Positions 36,127 through 44,904 of a stretch of 64,000 nucleotides of DNA are shown one piece after another; position 1 is the first letter of the stretch, and every line of letters starts with the position of its first letter. The notes under the pieces were generated by a model. It was not told where the DNA came from. It was given only the letters and a program-made list of their open reading frames with translations, and ran no database searches. Source of the stretch: Blautia pseudococcoides (GTDB lineage: Bacteria; Bacillota; Clostridia; Lachnospirales; Lachnospiraceae); contig NZ_CP015405.2 of the NCBI RefSeq assembly GCF_001689125.2, forward strand, positions 1 through 64,000. The letters are read 5' to 3'. Made by a program: the position numbers and the translations under genes.

Positions 36127-36184
36127 TACATTAATACAACATAGTTACCTCACATGTAAAAGCACAAGAGTGAGATTCATCCAT

Positions 36185-36859
36185 TTGGGGAATAACAAAA
36201 AGGGGCGGGAAAAGGAACAGGAAAAAAGAGCAGCAAAAACAACAGGCAGCCCAAACCGCAGCAAATCACATCAAAGAAGGCATGACAATTGGACTTGGTT
36301 CCGGAACCACTGCCCATTATCTGATCCTGGAAGCAGGAAAAAAATATGCACAGGGACTTCATTTTTACGGGATAGCCACATCAAGGGAATCGGAACAACT
36401 GGCAGCATCACTGGGAATACCGCTTCTTGAACCCAAGCAGGCAGGGAAGATTCACCTGGCGATTGACGGTGTGGATGAAATAGACAGGGATCACAGAGCA
36501 GTCAAAGGCGGCGGCGGTGCGTTTTTGAGAGAAAAGATCATTGCATCCTGGGCAGATGATGTCATCTGGATCATGGATGAGAGCAAAATGGTAGAACACC
36601 TGGGAACCTTTCCGTTCCCTGTTGAGACAGTACCTTTTGGTATGCCGTAAACGGGTCACCCTGTCTGACAGACAGCGGGAACCATATTCTGGACATACAG
36701 TTTGCACAGGATGCGGATATTTCCGCAGCGGCAGAGAGAATCCGTAAAATGCCGGGGGTTGTGGAGACCGGGTATTTGGGACAGATGTGCAGCCGTATTG
36801 TGGCAGGCACCTCTTCCGGAGTCAAAGTCATGGAAAACCCGCATAGAGTGATAGAGTAA
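36185..36859 (+). pseudogene. rpiA: Ribose-5-phosphate isomerase A, deleted and frameshifted
   Basis: The N-terminal two thirds are readable (AANHIKEGMTIGLGSGTTAH, then IHLAIDGVDEIDRDHRAVKG and GGAFLREKIIA). After PFPVETVPFG the frame hits a stop at 36648, and the C-terminal part resumes in another frame (NGSPCLTDSGNHILDIQFAQ to MENPHRVIE, stop 36859). About 40-60 residues, including part of the active-site region, are missing between them. The 5' end is also unclear: no ATG with a ribosome-binding site is seen, only a TTG at 36185. It is the first gene of the oxidative pentose phosphate operon; another isomerase (rpiB or a second rpiA) must serve the cell. Confidence 0.85.
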
Positions 36860-36885
36860 GAACAACTGGTCAGGAGGCGCAGGTC

Positions 36886-37857
36886 ATGGGAAAAATAAAT
36901 GGATTTATCGGCACATATGCTTCTGAAAATAGTAAAGGCGTATACCGGTTTACATTTGATACAGTCAGCGGGACTTTAGGAAAACCGGAATTATTCTATG
37001 AAGCAAGAGACGCAAAATGGATATCCCTATATAAAAATATCATGGCAGTACCTGTGGCAAAACATGCATGGGCCGGCATCTGCCTTTTAGATATATCGGG
37101 CGGAAAGGCTGAATTTCTGGGAGAAGTTCTGGCGGAAAAACATACGCCCTGCTATATCCTTCAGGATGAGACACATGTATATACCGCCAACTATCATGAA
37201 GGCCTGGTCATGATATATGAGAAAAGGCAGGGACAGAGGGATGCGCTTTGCCCTGTGAAAAAGATTGTCACAGCACCGCGGGCAGGCTGCCACCAGATCC
37301 TGTTTCACGGTCCGCTTATGCTGGTTCCCTGCCTGACGCTTGATCGTATTTTGTGTTATGACAGAACCCGGAATTTTGAAAAAACCGGGGAACTGCTTTT
37401 TCCGGAAAACAGTGGTCCCAGGCATGGAATATTTAACCGGGCCCACAGTAAATTCTGGGTTGTCAGCGAGTGGAGCAATGAAGTTTATTACTTTGCAGTA
37501 AAAGAAGACAAGTTTCAGCTCAAGGAGACATTTCCGCTACTGCAGAGGGAGGCAGGGGCAGCCGCGGCTGTCCGTTTATCCGGTGATGAACGCTTTCTGT
37601 ACATTTCCCTGCGGGGAGCAGACCAGATCGCAGTATTGGCAGTGGAGGCAGAACATTTAAATCTGGTGGAACGCGTGTCCAGCCAGGGGGAACATCCCCG
37701 GGATTTTATACTCAGCAGTGACGGACAATTTGTATTGACCGTAAACAGGAGCCGGGGCGGGCTTGTCAGTATGAAAAGAGACCTTAAGAGCGGAAAGATT
37801 GTGAAAATAATAGGACAGACAGATATTCCCCAAGGAGTATCTGTGACACTGGTATGA
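36886..37857 (+). CDS. pgl: Lactonase-family protein, probable 6-phosphogluconolactonase
   Basis: 323 residues forming a seven-bladed beta-propeller of the YbhE lactonase family (start GKINGFIGTYAS; repeated blade ends such as YTANYHEGLV and HPRDFILSSDGQFVLTVNR). Hydrolyses 6-phosphogluconolactone, the step between Zwf and Gnd; its place directly before gnd and zwf supports that role over other lactones. Ribosome-binding site AGGAGG 10 bases upstream. Cytoplasmic. Confidence 0.85.
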   Translation: MGKINGFIGTYASENSKGVYRFTFDTVSGTLGKPELFYEARDAKWISLYKNIMAVPVAKHAWAGICLLDISGGKAEFLGEVLAEKHTPCYILQDETHVYTANYHEGLVMIYEKRQGQRDALCPVKKIVTAPRAGCHQILFHGPLMLVPCLTLDRILCYDRTRNFEKTGELLFPENSGPRHGIFNRAHSKFWVVSEWSNEVYYFAVKEDKFQLKETFPLLQREAGAAAAVRLSGDERFLYISLRGADQIAVLAVEAEHLNLVERVSSQGEHPRDFILSSDGQFVLTVNRSRGGLVSMKRDLKSGKIVKIIGQTDIPQGVSVTLV

Positions 37858-37923
37858 TTTCCGGCTGGTTACCCGGAGTTTCACCGGGAGTGGCGCGGAA
37901 ATGAAGGAAAAAGGAGGCAGACC

Positions 37924-39354
37924 ATGCAGAAAACAGATATAGGAATCATAGGCCTGGCAGTGATGGGCAGAAGTCTGGCATTAAATATGGCGGACCATGG
38001 GTATAAAGTAGGAGGATACAACAGGAGCAAAGAGGTGACAGACACGGTCATGAGGGAGCATCCTCATAAAAATCTCATACCATTTTATACCTTGGAGGAA
38101 TTGGTGGGATCCCAGGAACACCCCAGAAAATTCATGATGATGGTGAAAGCCGGAAATCCGGTAGATGCAGTGATCGCCCAACTGGAACCGCTTCTGGATG
38201 AGGGGGACATTCTTATTGACGGAGGAAATTCTTTCTTTGAAGATACCAGAAGGCGCACAGAGGCGCTTGCACAAAAAGGGATTCATTACTTTGGCGTGGG
38301 AGTTTCCGGCGGTGAAAAAGGAGCGCGGTTCGGCCCGTCCATTATGCCGGGTGGAAATGAACAGGCATATAAGGCTGTGGCACCTATACTGGAGGCGGTC
38401 GCAGCAAAGGCACAGGGAGAGCCGTGCTGCGCATACATGGGACCTGACGGGGCGGGACACTATGTGAAAATGGTACACAATGGGATTGAGTACGCGGACA
38501 TGCAGCTTATCGCAGAGTCTTACCTGCTGTTAAAATACGCGGGGGGATTTACCAATGAGGAACTGGCTGATGAGTTTGCCAAATGGAATCAGGGTGAACT
38601 GAAAAGCTTTCTCATCGGTATTACGGCCGGGATTTTCAGTGAAGCGGATGATTTTGAAGAAGGCAGGCTGGTGGATTATATTGTGGACAGTGCAGGGCAG
38701 AAGGGCACCGGAAGGTGGACAAGTCTGGAATCCCTGAAACAGGGTGTAAATGTTTCCATGATAACGGCTGCCTGCAATGCCAGGATCATGTCAAACCGCC
38801 TGGAGGAGCGCACAGCAGCGGAAAAAGTCATATGGGGACCAAAAACCATGGAGGGGTCACGGAAGACACCTGTGCAGAAAGAAACCTTCGCAGAACTGGT
38901 GAGGGAAGGACTTTACGCGGCGAAGATCGTAGCTTATGCCCAGGGATTTGACCTATTGTCCCATGCCTCCTCTGAATATGGATGGAATCTTGACTTCGGC
39001 AGGATCGCCGCCATATTCCGGGCCGGCTGTATTATTCAGGCAGAGTTTCTCAACGACATCACCAGAGCATTTGAGAAGAATCCCAAACTGACCAACCTGA
39101 TCCTGGACGGATTTTTTCTGGACAAGATCAATAAAAACCAGGAGAGCCTGCGCAGCATCTTATCCTGCGGCATCTTGTCAGGGATTCCCATGCCAGCCAT
39201 GAGCCAGGCCGCAGCCTATCTGGATGCATTCAGAGGAATGCCTGTGGGAGCCAATCTGATTCAGGCACAGAGGGATTGTTTTGGTGCCCACACCTATGAG
39301 AGGGTTGACAGGCAGGGAACCTTCCATCATGAATGGGGGCAGGGATATGAATAA
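37924..39354 (+). CDS. gnd: 6-phosphogluconate dehydrogenase (decarboxylating)
   Basis: Oxidises 6-phosphogluconate to ribulose 5-phosphate, making NADPH. The 476-residue length is standard. The nucleotide motif is GIIGLAVMGRSLALNMADHG; the signature is GVGVSGGEKGARFGPSIMPG; the catalytic Lys is in GHYVKMVHNGIEYADMQL. An AAAGGAGG site precedes the ATG. The zwf start overlaps its last codons by 8 bases, so the two are translationally coupled. Confidence 0.96.
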   Translation: MQKTDIGIIGLAVMGRSLALNMADHGYKVGGYNRSKEVTDTVMREHPHKNLIPFYTLEELVGSQEHPRKFMMMVKAGNPVDAVIAQLEPLLDEGDILIDGGNSFFEDTRRRTEALAQKGIHYFGVGVSGGEKGARFGPSIMPGGNEQAYKAVAPILEAVAAKAQGEPCCAYMGPDGAGHYVKMVHNGIEYADMQLIAESYLLLKYAGGFTNEELADEFAKWNQGELKSFLIGITAGIFSEADDFEEGRLVDYIVDSAGQKGTGRWTSLESLKQGVNVSMITAACNARIMSNRLEERTAAEKVIWGPKTMEGSRKTPVQKETFAELVREGLYAAKIVAYAQGFDLLSHASSEYGWNLDFGRIAAIFRAGCIIQAEFLNDITRAFEKNPKLTNLILDGFFLDKINKNQESLRSILSCGILSGIPMPAMSQAAAYLDAFRGMPVGANLIQAQRDCFGAHTYERVDRQGTFHHEWGQGYE

Positions 39355-40744
39355 AAAACTCACATTTACCATATTCGGAGGTACCGGTGACCTGACTTTC
39401 CGGAAACTGCTTCCGGCGCTCTACAATATGTCCGTGACAAGCAAAAGGGAATCTGTGGGACAGGTGATCATCATTGGCAGAAGAGATTATACCAGTGAGC
39501 AGTACCGGGTCATCGCCAGGGACTGGGTGGAAAAATTTGCCCGACTGCCGTACACAGAAAAAGATTATGACAGGCTGGCAGCAGGTGTTTTCTACTATAA
39601 GATGGATTTTACCGATGAAAAAGCCTATACACAGCTCAACGAGTTTTACGAAGAGATGGAGGCTGAAAGCCATATATTCTATTTTGCGGTTGCCCCCAGA
39701 TTTTTTTCATCCATTGTGACAGGACTGGCCCATGTGGAACATGCCTGCCATGGAAAAGTGGTTCTGGAGAAGCCTTTTGGTGAAAATCTGACAGCGGCAA
39801 AAGAGCTGAATGAGAAGATGGAAAGCTTTTTCCGCCCGGATAACATTTACCGGATTGACCACTACCTGGGGAAGGAAATGGTGCGGAATATACAGACCAT
39901 ACGGTTTGCCAATCCTATTTTTTCGGGGGTCTGGGATGCAGAACACATTGACTGTATACAGATATCTGCCCTGGAGGAAGTTGGGGTGGAGACGAGAGGC
40001 GGATATTATGACCACAGCGGGGCCATGAAAGATATGGTGCAGAATCATCTGTTTCAGATCCTTTCCATAGTGGCGATGGAACAGCCGGGGGACCTGATGC
40101 TTGCAGGTGAAGAAATGCACAGGGAACAAATCCGTGTCCTGTCTTCCCTTAATATGCCTGAGGATATTGAGGACAGCCTCGTCCTGGGACAGTATAGAGG
40201 CTACAGGGAAGAAAAAGCAGTGGCGGAGGATTCCCTGACGGAAAGTTATGCAGCCATGAAGGTTTTCCTTGACAATGACAGGTGGAAAGACATGCCTTTT
40301 TATATCCGGACAGGGAAAAAACTGGGTCACCGTGAAATGCAGGTACTTGTGGTATTTAAAACCGCAGCCCCTCATGTACAGTCCAATATATTAAATATTA
40401 AGATACAGCCCACAGAAGGGGTCTATCTGCAGTTTAATATTAAAAAACCGGGTGAGGAAGATGAGATTGCCCAGGCAAAAATGGATTTCTGCCAGAGCTG
40501 TTCTTTTATTAACCAGATGAACACGCCGGAGGCATATGAGCGGCTTTTGGGAGCCTGCGTCAGAGGCGAACGGTTCTGGTTTTCCCAGTGGGACCAGATT
40601 GAGGCCAGTTGGAAATATGTAGACGAGATTCGCAAGAGATATCATGACAAGAAGCTTCCGGTCTATGCGTATGAACCGGGCAGCTATGGCCCCCATGCGG
40701 CAGATAAGATGCTGGAAAAAGCAGGGGACCACTGGCTGGACTGA
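39347..40744 (+). CDS. zwf: Glucose-6-phosphate 1-dehydrogenase
   Basis: First enzyme of the oxidative pentose phosphate pathway, 465 residues. N-terminal dinucleotide motif FTIFGGTGDLTFRKLLPALY; active-site segment YRIDHYLGKEMVRN with the catalytic His/Asp/Lys; VYLQFNIKKPGE in the C-terminal domain. ATG 39347 has GGGGGCAGGG upstream and overlaps the gnd stop; a longer open frame to GTG 39281 is ignored. Last gene of the operon. No clear terminator follows. Confidence 0.95.
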   Translation: MNKKLTFTIFGGTGDLTFRKLLPALYNMSVTSKRESVGQVIIIGRRDYTSEQYRVIARDWVEKFARLPYTEKDYDRLAAGVFYYKMDFTDEKAYTQLNEFYEEMEAESHIFYFAVAPRFFSSIVTGLAHVEHACHGKVVLEKPFGENLTAAKELNEKMESFFRPDNIYRIDHYLGKEMVRNIQTIRFANPIFSGVWDAEHIDCIQISALEEVGVETRGGYYDHSGAMKDMVQNHLFQILSIVAMEQPGDLMLAGEEMHREQIRVLSSLNMPEDIEDSLVLGQYRGYREEKAVAEDSLTESYAAMKVFLDNDRWKDMPFYIRTGKKLGHREMQVLVVFKTAAPHVQSNILNIKIQPTEGVYLQFNIKKPGEEDEIAQAKMDFCQSCSFINQMNTPEAYERLLGACVRGERFWFSQWDQIEASWKYVDEIRKRYHDKKLPVYAYEPGSYGPHAADKMLEKAGDHWLD

Positions 40745-40928
40745 AGATTATGTGAAGCTTACTCCCAAGGCATCGGCCTATCTGGATGAGTAGTATCTGA
40801 AAAACAGCTCACAGAGGAAGAGGCATTTCCCCTGTATGCACCTGCTGGTTGCCCAATTATACGGCAGACTTGCTGGTGTGCAACCACCATGTTTGTTATA
40901 GTTGGGGAAACAAAAGGAGGAAATATAA

Positions 40929-41417
40929 ATGAATGTATCAGAAAAGATATTACAGCTTAGAAAAGCCAAGGGTCTCACACAGGAGGAGCTGGCAGAAAAG
41001 CTCAATGTCTCCAGACAGTCAGTCTCAAAATGGGAGTCAGGTCAGTCTGTACCGGAATTAGAAAAGCTTGTGGCGCTGAGTGGGATTTTTGAAGTGACTA
41101 CCGATTATCTGCTGAAGCCCTTAGAACTGGATGAGCTTTCTATTAAAACAGAAATGCTGGAAAAACAGCAGCAGGAACTTGCAAGGGAGAGCAGGAAGAG
41201 AAAAGAAAAACAATTTTGTGTTCTGAGTTGTGTGGGTATTTATCTTGCAGCCATTGCGCTTATTGTGCTTCTGAGGGGGATTTCCCTTGAAAACGATTTT
41301 TTGTGGGAAATATTTCCCGGACTTACACTGCCGTTTATTATATTGGCAGCAGCCACGGCAGTCGCTATCATGGTTTGTCTTCATCACAGAGACAAATATG
41401 ATTCAGCCTCACATTAA
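40929..41417 (+). CDS. XRE-family regulator with C-terminal membrane segments
   Basis: 162 residues. The N-terminal Cro/CI helix-turn-helix ([19 protein letters not shown], then [20 protein letters not shown]) is followed by a charged coiled-coil linker and two hydrophobic segments (about 100-117 and 128-148). This is a common layout of small membrane-bound regulators in Clostridia. AAAGGAGG precedes the ATG. Stands alone between zwf and the sigma-factor operon; target unknown. Confidence 0.87.
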   Translation: MNVSEKILQLRKAKGLTQEELAEKLNVSRQSVSKWESGQSVPELEKLVALSGIFEVTTDYLLKPLELDELSIKTEMLEKQQQELARESRKRKEKQFCVLSCVGIYLAAIALIVLLRGISLENDFLWEIFPGLTLPFIILAAATAVAIMVCLHHRDKYDSASH

Positions 41418-41454
41418 AGAGTGCAGATAACAGGAGTCGTAAAATCATTATAAC

Positions 41455-41498
41455 AAGCAGGTCTGGCAGTTCATACAAAATGGCAGAACCTGCTTTTT
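41455..41498 (+). terminator. Rho-independent terminator of the XRE gene
   Basis: AAGCAGGT pairs with ACCTGCTT (outer stem), with an inner CTGGCA-type stem, followed by TTTTT. Confidence 0.75.
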
Positions 41499-41548
41499 GT
41501 AGTTGAAGAACCTATATGAACAATATCATATAAATTCTGTGGCTAAGA

Positions 41549-41579
41549 TGTAACCATTCGGGAAAATCAGTTACTAATC
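41549..41579 (+). promoter_or_regulatory. Possible ECF-type promoter upstream of the sigma gene
   Basis: TGTAACC (41549-41555), then CAGTTACTAATC about 16 bases later; no sigma-A pair is visible here. ECF sigma genes commonly transcribe themselves from AAC-containing -35 elements. Weak evidence. Confidence 0.25.
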
Positions 41580-41598
41580 TATAGAGGGGAGTGAGAAA

Positions 41599-42108
41599 AT
41601 GCAGGAATTTCAGAAACTGTATGAAAAATACAATCAATACCTCTACAATTTTATGCTGAAACTTACCAACTCCAATGCGGACCTTGCAGATGAACTGACC
41701 CAGGAAACGTTTTATCAGGTATACCTCTCCCTTCCGAAATACAGAGGAGATTCCAGCGTTCTCACCTGGATTTGTGCCATTGCAAAAAATGTCTGCCGCA
41801 GATATTATAAGAAAAACCCTGCCACAGCGGAGTTTGAGCAAATAGAGTCTGCTTTTATGAAAGACGGGGAAGTTACTTCCATGGAGGAAAGGGCAGAGCA
41901 GAAGGAGATATTTTCCCACGCTGTGCAGGAAATCATGGGATTGAAAGAAAAATACAGGGATGTGCTGATCTACCGTCTGTTTTTCGATATGTCTTTTCAT
42001 GAGATCGCAGAGGTGATGGGGATAAAAGAGAATTCCGCAAAGGTGATCTATCACCGGGGAAAAAACATGATTCGTGAGAGAATGGAGGGATATGGAGATG
42101 AAGGATAA
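41599..42108 (+). CDS. ECF-type RNA polymerase sigma factor
   Basis: 169 residues. Region 2 (FQKLYEKYNQYLYNFMLKLT; DLADELTQETFYQVYLSL; YRGDSSVLTWICAIAKNVCR) and region 4 (MGLKEKYRDVLIYRLFFDMS, then FHEIAEVMGIKENSAKVIYH) are complete. GAGGGGAGTG precedes the ATG. Its last codons overlap the anti-sigma gene, the usual sigma/anti-sigma coupling. The cell-envelope type anti-sigma partner and the ABC genes behind it suggest a response to an envelope or secretion signal. Confidence 0.92.
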   Translation: MQEFQKLYEKYNQYLYNFMLKLTNSNADLADELTQETFYQVYLSLPKYRGDSSVLTWICAIAKNVCRRYYKKNPATAEFEQIESAFMKDGEVTSMEERAEQKEIFSHAVQEIMGLKEKYRDVLIYRLFFDMSFHEIAEVMGIKENSAKVIYHRGKNMIRERMEGYGDEG

Positions 42109-42766
42109 AAATTTCTGTCCGGCAGTAAAGGATCTGCTGCCCCTCTATGGGGATGGGGCGCTGAGTCAGGAGACGGAAGAACTGATCAGCAGGCATTTGA
42201 GAGAGTGCGGGGAGTGCAGAGCGTTCTATGAAAAGATAAAGGGGGAGGACATCAACACGGTCCATGAGTCAGAGGAAAGAATGCGGTATCAAAAAGTCGC
42301 AAAGCGTATCCGCCGCAGGCGGACAGGAGCAGTGTGTCTTGCTGTTTTATTATGTGTTTTGATCTTCATAATAACAGCCAGCATGTTTCAGCCGGCCATT
42401 GTCTCAGGTGATTGTATGGCACCAACCGTCAGGAACGGGGAGTATTACATAATGAATAAATGGGCATATAAAACAGATGTCCCCAGCCGCAGGGATATTC
42501 TTGTATATAAGAAAGACGGCATTTACCATATTACCAGAGTGATAGGCCTGCCCGGAGAATGTGTGGAAATGAGACAGGGAGACGTGTACATTGACGGCAG
42601 ACGATATGGAGAGGACGGGGATTATCCAAAGGACTGCAGTCTGGCGCAGACAGAACTTGGCAGTGATGAATATTTTGTATTGGAGGATAATCTCAAAGCA
42701 TCAGAAAATAAAGAGCATATGATCAGGGAACGTGACATCACCGGAAAAGTGATGGTCACCCATTAG
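42098..42766 (+). CDS. Anti-sigma factor (zinc finger) fused to a signal-peptidase-I-like domain lacking the Ser/Lys dyad
   Basis: 222 residues. Residues 1-50 are a zf-HC2 anti-sigma domain (Cys7, His33-x3-Cys37-x2-Cys40). A basic stretch RIRRRR leads to one membrane helix (about 77-96). The outside part (about 100-222) aligns with signal peptidase I: box B reads SGDCMAPT with Cys106 where the catalytic serine belongs, and box D reads HITRVIGLPGE with Thr146 where the catalytic lysine belongs. It is therefore probably a sensor pseudo-peptidase, or a cysteine enzyme with another base (His144 is near). ATG 42098 sits 8 bases after GGAGGG; upstream in-frame ATG 42092 and GTG 42074 are less likely. 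Overlaps the sigma gene. Confidence 0.85.
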   Translation: MKDKNFCPAVKDLLPLYGDGALSQETEELISRHLRECGECRAFYEKIKGEDINTVHESEERMRYQKVAKRIRRRRTGAVCLAVLLCVLIFIITASMFQPAIVSGDCMAPTVRNGEYYIMNKWAYKTDVPSRRDILVYKKDGIYHITRVIGLPGECVEMRQGDVYIDGRRYGEDGDYPKDCSLAQTELGSDEYFVLEDNLKASENKEHMIRERDITGKVMVTH

Positions 42767-42775
42767 GGGGAGCAG

Positions 42776-43600
42776 ATGAAAGGGATCATTCAGTTAGAAA
42801 AGATTTCAAAGGAATATGATCATAAACGGATCATAAACCAAATTGACCTATCCATATATGAAGGGCAGTCTATTGCGTTTACCGGTCATAACGGAAGCGG
42901 AAAAAGCACCATACTTAAAATAATTGCCGGGTTGGTCAAGCCTTCCGGCGGAAAGGTTGTTTACAGGGACAGGCTGCTGTTTCATTATGTACCGGAACGT
43001 TTTCCTAAAATGAACCTCACAGCATGGCAGTATTTAAAAAGATTGGGGGAAATAGACGGGATACCACGGAAAGTTCTGGAAGACAGATGCGGAAAATTGT
43101 TTGAGGATTTTTTCCTGACCGAGATGGTCAATACCTCTATGAAGGATTTGTCCAAGGGAACTTTGCAGAAAATAGGTGTCATACAGGCCCTGCTGCGTAA
43201 GCCGCAGGTGTTGCTGCTGGACGAGCCTCTGTCCGGCCAGGATATGGACTCCCAGATGGTTTTTATTGAGAAAATGAATGCCCTCAGAGCAGAAAATGTC
43301 ACACTTCTCATGTCCTGTCACGAACAATATCTGATGGAAAGTATTTCGGACACGGTAATGTCAGTGGGGGAGGGGAAGGTAGAAAAGGTTGACATAACTG
43401 CAGCGCTCTCCGGCAAAGAGCACATCTTGTGGTTTGAAAAGCAGAAAAACGCCACTATACCGGAGCAATACAGACCCTATATCCGGCAGACAGGGGAAGG
43501 CTGCAGGGCCAGGATCCCTGAAGATGAGAGCAGTCAGATGATTCTGGAGATGATCCGGTGCGGATGGAAACTGAGGGGGATGCGTGATGCGGGAATTTAA
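42776..43600 (+). CDS. ABC transporter ATP-binding protein
   Basis: 274 residues. Walker A GHNGSGKST (37-45), ABC signature LSKGTLQK, Walker B VLLLDEPLSGQD and switch His in LLMSCHEQ. The extra C-terminal 70 residues are typical of CcmA/BcrA-type exporter ATPases. It starts 9 bases after the anti-sigma gene (GGGGGAGC site) and overlaps the next gene, so it belongs to the sigma operon. The exported substrate is unknown; envelope defence or peptide export is a reasonable guess. Confidence 0.92.
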   Translation: MKGIIQLEKISKEYDHKRIINQIDLSIYEGQSIAFTGHNGSGKSTILKIIAGLVKPSGGKVVYRDRLLFHYVPERFPKMNLTAWQYLKRLGEIDGIPRKVLEDRCGKLFEDFFLTEMVNTSMKDLSKGTLQKIGVIQALLRKPQVLLLDEPLSGQDMDSQMVFIEKMNALRAENVTLLMSCHEQYLMESISDTVMSVGEGKVEKVDITAALSGKEHILWFEKQKNATIPEQYRPYIRQTGEGCRARIPEDESSQMILEMIRCGWKLRGMRDAGI

Positions 43601-44315
43601 CGGATTGGTAAAATATCAGATGCAGCAGTATTTCAGCACCAGCAAGTTTGTCATGCCTTTTGCCGTGCTCGTGATCTTATTGTACAGTATCTATTCTTCA
43701 AAGCCGGTAGGAGTCATGGACAGCCTGACAGTATCTTGTGTATTTTTGTTTTTAGTCATGGTGTGGGTTGGGGTCACTGCCTGCGATATGGAGAATATGG
43801 TATCGGAACAGATTTTGATACTGAGAGTGCAGAGTGCCGGAAAATATTATGTCAGTCACGCAGTATTCCTGTTTTTACTTGGAATGATGGTCAGTGCCAT
43901 GGCGGTCATCTTTCCGGTCATTATGGATCGTTGTAACGGTGGACTGCTTTTTGACCGGCCTCTTGGTGCGGCTGACCTGACTGGCGGTTTTATGCTCATG
44001 TCTCTGAGCGGATTCTCAGGTGCTTCCCTGGGAGAGATTTCACATCCCAGGCTGAACAAGGACAGAAAGACCGCCATTATTTTCACTTTTCTGCTGGCAG
44101 TCACGGCTCTGACAAAGACGGCCCTTCTAAAAAAAGTACCTGTGCTGGCTGTGATTTTATGGGTACTTCCCCCTGTATCAGATGTGACGGCTATATTTGC
44201 GGATGAAACCTATTTTTCTGTAAATAAATATAGTACAGCGTTTATTATTCTGCTCTTATCTGGTATGATTTGGACAGCAGTAAAAATCGCGGGTTTGAAG
44301 AAAAAAGGATTTTAG
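43587..44315 (+). CDS. ABC transporter membrane subunit of the sigma-factor operon
   Basis: 243 residues with about six hydrophobic segments (for example VMPFAVLVILLYSIY, VSCVFLFLVMVWVGVTACDM, VFLFLLGMMVSAMAVIFPV). No family signature beyond an ABC-2-like layout. Translation begins inside the ATPase gene (ATG 43587; GTG 43584 is adjacent), which marks it as its membrane partner. The DHFR-like gene follows 19 bases later and may share the transcript. Confidence 0.8.
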   Translation: MREFNGLVKYQMQQYFSTSKFVMPFAVLVILLYSIYSSKPVGVMDSLTVSCVFLFLVMVWVGVTACDMENMVSEQILILRVQSAGKYYVSHAVFLFLLGMMVSAMAVIFPVIMDRCNGGLLFDRPLGAADLTGGFMLMSLSGFSGASLGEISHPRLNKDRKTAIIFTFLLAVTALTKTALLKKVPVLAVILWVLPPVSDVTAIFADETYFSVNKYSTAFIILLLSGMIWTAVKIAGLKKKGF

Positions 44316-44334
44316 CAGCAGAAAGGAGAGAGCT

Positions 44335-44865
44335 TTGAGAAAAACAGTATTATATATTGCGGAAAGTCTGGATGGTTTTATTGCAGCACCCAATGGGGAT
44401 GTGAGCTGGCTGACCGGGGAATATCCGGATGGCCTGGAGGAGGGAAGTTATCCTGCGTTTATCAGGACAGTAGATACCGTGCTGATGGGATATACAACAT
44501 ATCATCAGATCGTGACAGAGCTTTCACCGGACAAATGGGCGTATGAAGGTATGCAGACCTATGTATTTACCCATAAAGATCTTTTGGATAAAAAGGAGAT
44601 AACTTTCACGGAGGAAACCCCTGAGGTTCTTTTGGAACGTCTGAAAGGGCAGGAGGGGAAGGATATCTGGATTTGCGGAGGAGCGGATATAGTAAACCAG
44701 ATGGTACAAAGAGATTTGATCGACGATTACCGGATCACTGTCATACCTGTCATTCTGGGAAGCGGCATAAGGCTGTTTGACGGAGAAAATCCCAAGATAA
44801 AACTGAGACTTATTTCAGCCAAATGCTATAACGGTATGACAGATCTGGTATACGGACGGAGATAG
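44335..44865 (+). CDS. Dihydrofolate reductase-like (RibD C-terminal) protein
   Basis: 176 residues of the RibD_C/DHFR-like fold: start KTVLYIAESLDGFIAAPNGD, central VDTVLMGYTTYHQI, NADP-binding region DIWICGGADIVNQMVQRDLI. Such stand-alone proteins are predicted NADPH reductases of unknown substrate, not true folate enzymes. It starts at TTG 44335 behind AAAGGAGAGA. Cytoplasmic. Confidence 0.88.
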   Translation: MRKTVLYIAESLDGFIAAPNGDVSWLTGEYPDGLEEGSYPAFIRTVDTVLMGYTTYHQIVTELSPDKWAYEGMQTYVFTHKDLLDKKEITFTEETPEVLLERLKGQEGKDIWICGGADIVNQMVQRDLIDDYRITVIPVILGSGIRLFDGENPKIKLRLISAKCYNGMTDLVYGRR

Positions 44866-44904
44866 GAAAGAAAACGGAGATCAGGGCAGTATGAGGAGGA
44901 TGAG

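Noticed and set aside
36098..36140. PerR/Fur box at the pentose phosphate promoter
   Set aside because: AATTATAATT resembles half a PerR box, but the second 7-bp half is missing; the similarity comes from the -10 box.
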